Part shown: positions 59,351 through 64,000 of the stretch, piece after piece
Numbering within the stretch: the stretch's first letter is position 1
Layout of the letters: the number at the start of each line of letters is the position of its first letter
Assembly: GCF_007197775.1 (NCBI RefSeq)
Contig: NZ_CP041638.1
Coordinates: 2,666,001-2,730,000, forward strand
From: Thalassotalea sp. PS06
GTDB lineage: Bacteria; Pseudomonadota; Gammaproteobacteria; Enterobacterales; Alteromonadaceae
Reading direction: 5' to 3'
Length of the DNA: 64,000 nt
Notes under the pieces: model-generated
What the model was told of the DNA's origin: nothing
The model's database searches: none
What the model saw: the letters and a program-made list of their open reading frames with translations, nothing else
Made by a program: the position numbers and the translations under genes

Positions 59351-59939
59351 AAGCCTAATTAGGTAAAACCCTAATTAAGCTTTTACCTAAGTCGGAGTAA
59401 ATACTCCCTAGCGTCGTATGTAAGGTGGAGTCTGACGAGGGTTATGACCACGGATGGTCGGTAAACAGAAAATGCAGGAGCAATTTTCTGAGGAGAAAAT
59501 ATTCCACTGTGTCACATTTTGGGTGGACTCTACCGATGTGCTGTACTTTGATTTCCAGTCGTAGCTGGAAATGACATAACATCTAGTTGGCAGACTATCG
59601 TCGGTGGATAAAACCTGCTCCGCTTGCGGTTTTTAGGTGACAGCTAACGCACTGACAAAAAACTGTCTCCTTCCGAGTCATCCCGGCGTAGGCCGGGATC
59701 TAGCTGTTATGTTGGTTTGCGAAAAGCAACCTCGAGACGAATAGTCTCGACTCCACCATTTCAGCTTCGCTGAAACTCCACCCTTTACGCATGCGTAAAC
59801 TCCACCTTTGAAACGTTTTTTGTTTCAACTCCACCTTTGAAACGTTTTTTGTTTCAACTCCACCTTCGAATCACTTTTGATTCGACTCCTCCCTCGGCGC
59901 TCTGCGTCGACTCCACCTTTAAAACGTCTTCTGTTTTGA
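59351..59939. repeat. Hairpin array between barA and acpS
   Basis: 59344-59389: 11-bp stem TAGGTAAAAGC / GCTTTTACCTA, whose left arm includes the barA stop. Then hairpins with loops TCCCTAGCGTC and TCCACTGTGTC, a CAGAAAAT-type hairpin, a TTTCCAG palindrome (core 59552-59571) and a common TCATCCCGGC..GCCGGGATCTA palindrome at about 59678-59702. CTCCACC-linked stems GAGAC/GTCTC, TTTCAGC/GCTGAAA, GAAACG/TTTC twice, GAATC/GATTC, CGACG-type and AAAAC/GTTTT at 59735-59938 end at the acpS stop. Confidence 0.93.
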
Positions 59940-60320
59940 TCACTTGCTTAAAACGACAAAGGCGATTGCGTAATGTTGTTCATCGGAAAGGCTTATGTGA
60001 AAGGAATTGGCACCAAGCTGCTCGGCAATTTCTAATGCGCGGCCAGAAAGGGTGAGTTGTGGTTGGCCATTGTCCAGGTTAGTCACTTCAAAGTGCTGGA
60101 ATGATACACCGTCAGCAATGCCCTTCCCCAGAGCCTTTGCTGCTGCTTCTTTTGCCGCCCAGCGCTTAGCGAGAAATCTCTCTGGGAAATTATGGCTGCC
60201 ATAAATATGCAACTCTGATTCGGTTAATACCCGTCTAGAGAGTTTCTCCCTGGCTCTGTCTGCCATCTCAGTAATCCGAGCGATTTCAATTAAATCGTTG
60301 CCAATGCCAACAACGGACAT
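59940..60320 (-). CDS. acpS: Holo-[acyl-carrier-protein] synthase
   Basis: 126 residues. SVVGIGNDLIEIARI with the Mg-binding Asp and RFLAKRWAAKEAAAKALGKGI are the two family motifs; HISLSDEQHYAIAFVVL ends the fold. It transfers 4'-phosphopantetheine from CoA to ACP. It normally directly follows pdxJ, from which it is separated here by a 583-bp hairpin array. Confidence 0.97.
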   Translation of the reverse strand: MSVVGIGNDLIEIARITEMADRAREKLSRRVLTESELHIYGSHNFPERFLAKRWAAKEAAAKALGKGIADGVSFQHFEVTNLDNGQPQLTLSGRALEIAEQLGANSFHISLSDEQHYAIAFVVLSK

Positions 60321-60903
60321 AATGTACTCCTGAAGTCGTAATTAAGGTGGAGTAACACTCCCACCTTATTTGGTGGAGTAAAATTTCCACTGCGTCAATT
60401 TTATGGTGGAGTCTACCGAAGGTGGAGTAAATACTCCCAAGCGTCGTATTTATGGTGGACTCTACCGATGTGCTTTACTTTGATTTCCAGTCGTAGCTGG
60501 AAATGACGAAAAGTTACCTCGAGACTAATAGTCTCGACTCCACCATTTCAGCTTCGCTGAAACTCCACCGAAAATTGCTCCTGCATTTTCGGCATATAAA
60601 CCGTCCCTGGTTAAAACCTTTGAAACGTTTTTTGTTTCAACTCCACCATCAAAACGCCTTTTGTTTTGACTCCACCTTCGAATCACTTTTGATTCGACTC
60701 CACCTTCGAATCACTTTTGATTCGACTCCACCTTTTACGGTTTTTGTAAACTCCACCTTCGACGCTTTGCGTCGACTCCACCGAAAATTGCTCCTCGATA
60801 ACTGCTCCTGCGTTATTCTACCTACATACTTCCATGTATTAGTGCATTTTCGGCATATAAACCGTCCCTGGTTAAAACCTTCAAAACGCTTAGCGTTTTG
60901 AGT
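60321..60903. repeat. CTCCACC hairpin array between acpS and pdxJ
   Basis: 583 bp. The most regular forward run: at about 60525-60780 stems GAGAC/GTCTC, TTTCAGC/GCTGAAA, GAAACG/GTTTC, CAAAAC/GTTTTG, GAATC/GATTC (twice), TTTAC/GTAAA and CGACG/CGTCG are each separated by CTCCACC. Upstream, hairpins with loop TCCACTGCGTC/TCCCAAGCGTC occur at 60370-60460. Nested GCTCCT hairpins appear at 60570-60605 and 60780-60870. A TTTCCAG palindrome has its core at 60484-60503. The last hairpin (CAAAACG/CGTTTTG) ends 3 nt before the pdxJ stop. Confidence 0.95.
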
Positions 60904-61671
60904 TTAATGCCCGCTTGCGGCAGTAAACGGATTTAATTCCATCGCTCGCGCTTCGAGCATTAGCTGCTTCATATCACGCACCGCTTTGTCCAAACCATCA
61001 ATAGCGGCGCGAGCAATAATGGCGTGGCCAATATTAAGCTCAATAATTTGAGGTATCGCGGCGATAGGTTTTACATTGAAGTAATGCAAACCATGACCAG
61101 CATTTACCTTCAGGCCAATGGAATCTGCGTATTCAATTCCTTTGATTAAGCGCGCCAATTCCTCGTGCATTTCAGCTTCGGTTTCAGCTTCTGCATACTG
61201 ACCGGTATGAATCTCAATAAATGGCGCCCCTGCTGACTTAGCGGCGTCTATTTGCTGTATATCCGCATCAATGAAAAGGCTTACCGTCGTACCATGGCTT
61301 TTGAGTCTTGATACCGCGTCGGTAACTTTGTCTAGTTGTCCGGCTACATCCAATCCGCCCTCAGTAGTTAACTCTTCACGTTTCTCTGGAACCAGACAGC
61401 AAAATTTCGGTTTAATGGTTGCGGCAATATTGAGCATTTCTTCCGTTACCGCCATTTCCAGGTTCATTCTGGTTTGCAGAGTTCTGGCCATGACTTCGAC
61501 GTCGCGGTCGTTAATATGGCGTCGATCTTCGCGTAAATGAATCGTGATGCCATCAGCGCCAGCGTGTTCGGCAACAGATGCCGCATGTACCGGGTCTGGG
61601 TAACTGGTGCCCCTGGCCTGTCTAAGTGTTGCAATGTGATCCACATTTACACCCAATAAAATATCTTTCAT
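60904..61671 (-). CDS. pdxJ: Pyridoxine 5'-phosphate synthase
   Basis: 255 residues. [36 protein letters not shown], and C-terminal [19 protein letters not shown] motifs are typical. It condenses 1-deoxyxylulose-5-P with 3-amino-1-hydroxyacetone 3-phosphate in vitamin B6 synthesis. It follows recO with a 27-nt gap. Confidence 0.97.
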   Translation of the reverse strand: MKDILLGVNVDHIATLRQARGTSYPDPVHAASVAEHAGADGITIHLREDRRHINDRDVEVMARTLQTRMNLEMAVTEEMLNIAATIKPKFCCLVPEKREELTTEGGLDVAGQLDKVTDAVSRLKSHGTTVSLFIDADIQQIDAAKSAGAPFIEIHTGQYAEAETEAEMHEELARLIKGIEYADSIGLKVNAGHGLHYFNVKPIAAIPQIIELNIGHAIIARAAIDGLDKAVRDMKQLMLEARAMELNPFTAASGH

Positions 61672-61698
61672 GGTTTTACTACTCTCAATGTTCCAAAG

Positions 61699-62418
61699 TC
61701 AGGATTTGCTATAGGCAAATAACTTTCGGCTTTGTAATGGTTTGTTGCCTAGCAATGGCTTAAATATCTGTCGCATCAGTACCTTGCAGGTCAATAGTAC
61801 GTCTGGATCCTGCAAATTACCATCCCGGATCGCGAATAAGTGCTGACGAGAATATCGATTTGTGCGACTCTGGTAATCGGCAGCAACAAAGCCCTGCTCG
61901 GGCAAAAAGTACCAATACTCAGAGTCCCCTTCCTGGACCTGATTTTCGTCATCCAGCACTGAAAAATCGAGACTCAGGCCAAGCTCGTTTAGCAAAGTGA
62001 ATTCAAACTTACGCAAAACCGGTTCAATAGGGTTTTGATGATTTAACGCTATTAATGAGTGATGATAATGACGGAACAGATCATCACAGCTGATATTTTG
62101 CGGCAGGATGCGAACACAAAGCTCATTTAAATAAAAGCCGCTATACAAGAATTGCTTTGTCAGGGGTAATGGTAGTTCCGCAGCTTCAATTTGAGTTAAG
62201 TTCAGCAACTGGCCTTTGCCTTTAAGTTGAACCTGAAGCAATGAGAAAGGTTGGAGCTGGGCGCGAACAGAGCTCTTGCGGTTTGCGCCTGCACGGGCTA
62301 CGGCACTAATGTGCCCATGCTGTTCTGAAAGCAGGTTCAATAGCAGGCTATTTTCCCGATATGGACGAGAATGCAGCAAGTAAACAGTCTGTAACCCTAA
62401 TTCCTCGTCCCTGCCCAT
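61699..62418 (-). CDS. recO: DNA repair protein RecO
   Basis: 239 residues. N-terminal OB fold (GLQTVYLLHSRPYRENSLLLNLLSEQHG, AVARAGANRKSS) and a helical C-terminal domain. As in many gammaproteobacterial RecO proteins there is no zinc-binding cysteine cluster. It loads RecA with RecR at gaps. It follows era by 3 nt. Confidence 0.94.
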   Translation of the reverse strand: MGRDEELGLQTVYLLHSRPYRENSLLLNLLSEQHGHISAVARAGANRKSSVRAQLQPFSLLQVQLKGKGQLLNLTQIEAAELPLPLTKQFLYSGFYLNELCVRILPQNISCDDLFRHYHHSLIALNHQNPIEPVLRKFEFTLLNELGLSLDFSVLDDENQVQEGDSEYWYFLPEQGFVAADYQSRTNRYSRQHLFAIRDGNLQDPDVLLTCKVLMRQIFKPLLGNKPLQSRKLFAYSKS

Positions 62419-62421
62419 GGT

Positions 62422-63333
62422 TTATCCTGAATAATCGTCTCCGTAACCCAAGCTACGTAACGCTCTTTCATCATCGGCCCAACCGGATTTGACTTTCACC
62501 CAGGTCTCTAAAAATACTTGTCGTTGCACAAGGTTTTCGATATCACGACGCGCTTCACGGCCAATCACTTTAAGTTTTTCGCCCTTGTTGCCGATGATCA
62601 TACGTTTTTGTGAATTGCGCTCAACCAATATCAAAGCGTTAATATGAACAATGCCACTTTGATCAATTTTAAACTGCTCGATTTCCACTGTGGTTGAGTA
62701 AGGAAGTTCATCACCGGTAAATCGCATTAATTTTTCACGGATGATTTCCGATGCCATAAATCGAGAAGAACGATCGGTGATATAGTCCTCCGGAAACCAG
62801 AAATCTCCCTCAGGTAACGCCTCTAAGCAACGCTGGCGAATTTCATCGACATTATCGCCTTTGGTAGCACTGATAGGAATAATATCTTTGAAGTCATGTA
62901 ACTGACCAAGAGTCTGCAGATGAGGCAGCAGCGCTTCTTTATCCTGAACGTTGTCTACCTTGTTGATAGCCAATATTACCGGGCGGCCACTCTTTTTGAT
63001 TTTGTTGAGCACCAGCTCGTCATCGTCGGTCCAATGGGTACCTTCAACCAGAAAAACAATTAACTCAACTTCGGCAATTGAGCTACTCGCAGCTCGGTTC
63101 ATTAGTCGGTTAATGGCGCGTTTTTCTTCTGAATGCAAACCTGGAGTATCCACCAACACTGCTTGCCTGTTATCTTCGGTCAAGATACCCAGAATACGAT
63201 GGCGGGTAGTTTGCGGTTTTCGAGAGGTTATACTTACTTTTTGCCCCAGTAAGGCGTTTAGTAGTGTCGATTTACCGACATTTGGACGACCGACTAAGGC
63301 AACCAGACCACAATGTGGGGTTTGTTCAGACAT
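62422..63333 (-). CDS. era: GTPase Era
   Basis: 303 residues. G domain with [17 protein letters not shown] (G1), DTPGLH (G3) and NKVD (G4), and a C-terminal KH domain ([23 protein letters not shown]). It binds the 3' end of 16S rRNA during 30S maturation. Its start overlaps the rnc end by 8 nt. Confidence 0.98.
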   Translation of the reverse strand: MSEQTPHCGLVALVGRPNVGKSTLLNALLGQKVSITSRKPQTTRHRILGILTEDNRQAVLVDTPGLHSEEKRAINRLMNRAASSSIAEVELIVFLVEGTHWTDDDELVLNKIKKSGRPVILAINKVDNVQDKEALLPHLQTLGQLHDFKDIIPISATKGDNVDEIRQRCLEALPEGDFWFPEDYITDRSSRFMASEIIREKLMRFTGDELPYSTTVEIEQFKIDQSGIVHINALILVERNSQKRMIIGNKGEKLKVIGREARRDIENLVQRQVFLETWVKVKSGWADDERALRSLGYGDDYSG

Positions 63334-63979
63334 TTAGTAACTCCAAGGCCTGTTGTGCCGCCGCCTGCTCTGCTTTGCGACGAGATGTGCCCTTACTAAT
63401 AATAGTTTGTTCGATACCAGTTACCTGACAACTCACGGTAAATTCCTGATTATGGGACTGGCCGGCAGTATCAATAACTTCATAGCAAGGAAGAGGCAAC
63501 TTTCGCCCTTGCAAATATTCCTGCAATCGTGTCTTAGGGTCTTTCTGCGCTTTACCCGGCTTGATGTCATCAAGGCGCTTAGCAAACCATTGACCTATTA
63601 GCTTCTGACATTGGCGCAGATCGGAATCAAGGTAGACTGCACCAATAATGGCTTCTGTAGCATCTTCTAATATCGATTCGCGGCGAAATCCACCACTTTT
63701 CAGTTCTCCCGGTCCCATCAACAGGTAATCGCCTAGTTCAAACCCTCGGGCAATTTCAGCAAGTGTTACGCCTCTTACAAGGCTGGAACGCATTCTGGTA
63801 AGTTCGCCTTCTGATGCACCTGGGAATCGCTGGTATAGTTCGTTGGCGATGATGTAGCCAAGAATCGAGTCACCAAGAAACTCCAGACGCTCATTATTGT
63901 TGCCCTTGGCACTTCGATGGGTAAGAGCCTGGGTTAACAGGCTCTTATCATTAAACTGGTATCCCAGTTTATTACTCAA
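63326..63979 (-). CDS. rnc: Ribonuclease III
   Basis: 217 residues. The catalytic signature [21 protein letters not shown] and the second acidic site [16 protein letters not shown] are intact, followed by a double-stranded RNA-binding domain ([13 protein letters not shown]...[17 protein letters not shown]). It processes rRNA and cleaves double-stranded RNA. Of interest here, transcribed long hairpins from this window are potential substrates. The upstream lepB gene would lie beyond the window edge. Start at 63979 leaves 21 nt to the end. Confidence 0.97.
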   Translation of the reverse strand: MSNKLGYQFNDKSLLTQALTHRSAKGNNNERLEFLGDSILGYIIANELYQRFPGASEGELTRMRSSLVRGVTLAEIARGFELGDYLLMGPGELKSGGFRRESILEDATEAIIGAVYLDSDLRQCQKLIGQWFAKRLDDIKPGKAQKDPKTRLQEYLQGRKLPLPCYEVIDTAGQSHNQEFTVSCQVTGIEQTIISKGTSRRKAEQAAAQQALELLNV

Positions 63980-64000
63980 ACGTTGTAATTTATCGATACC

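Noticed and set aside
59678-59702. Terminator of barA
   Set aside because: This is the widespread TCATCCCGGC..GCCGGGAT palindrome without a T tract, over 300 nt after the stop.

Overview
This is a 64 kb chromosomal window from a marine gammaproteobacterium, most likely of the Alteromonadales (Colwelliaceae or a relative). That placement is inferred from the housekeeping order on the minus strand (rnc-era-recO-pdxJ-acpS, barA, rlmD, relA, mazG, pyrG-eno, ftsB-ispD-ispF-truD-surE-pcm-yqaA-nlpD-rpoS), from the low G+C content, and from a PEP-CTERM protein beside a sulfated-exopolysaccharide cluster. The genus cannot be fixed from the sequence alone. No rRNA, tRNA, CRISPR array or intact insertion sequence was seen.

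Layout. 0-8.9 kb is an accessory region. It holds a ParDE toxin-antitoxin pair, a cold-shock/Excalibur membrane protein, a CHASE2 / periplasmic protein / M48 lipoprotein operon, a small membrane-protein gene broken by a perfect 398-bp tandem duplication, and a DUF1643 protein. 8.9-12 kb carries an OafA-like acyltransferase and a PEP-CTERM protein with a sigma-54-like promoter. 12-33.6 kb is one minus-strand exopolysaccharide cluster. It starts with an RfaH/NusG-like antiterminator and a Wzc-type tyrosine autokinase, followed by flippase, two sulfotransferases, glycosyltransferases, O-antigen ligase-like polymerase, a phosphodiesterase, a nucleotidyltransferase-like protein, a frameshifted GT4, WecG/TagA, a uridine-kinase-like protein, ManC, a four-helix-bundle protein, ManB, Ugd and a WcaJ-type initiating transferase. 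34.6-64 kb is the conserved housekeeping block. Interspersed are a GIY-YIG nuclease, a second four-helix-bundle protein, YjbQ and two uncharacterised conserved proteins.

The most unusual content is between the genes. Nearly every large intergenic gap holds arrays of short hairpins joined by a constant punctuation sequence: GGGTAC at 32.2-34.6 kb, CTCCACC at 41-61 kb, and TGACACC at 0-2 kb and 8.4-8.7 kb. From unit to unit the linker, and often the loop, stays fixed. The two stem arms change together, so self-complementarity is kept while the stem sequence is not. Each punctuation family stays in its own part of the window. The arrays run up to, and sometimes into, stop codons, split the usual pdxJ-acpS neighbourhood, and surround the four-helix-bundle and GIY-YIG genes in cassette-like arrangements. 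A second class, an interspersed palindrome built on TTTCCAG...CTGGAAA (about 21 copies), is woven between them. Related CCTTGA-type repeat DNA seems to have entered the manB and manC reading frames. I regard these stem-diversified hairpin arrays as the best candidate for an undescribed system. Their function and mechanism of spread cannot be read from the sequence.
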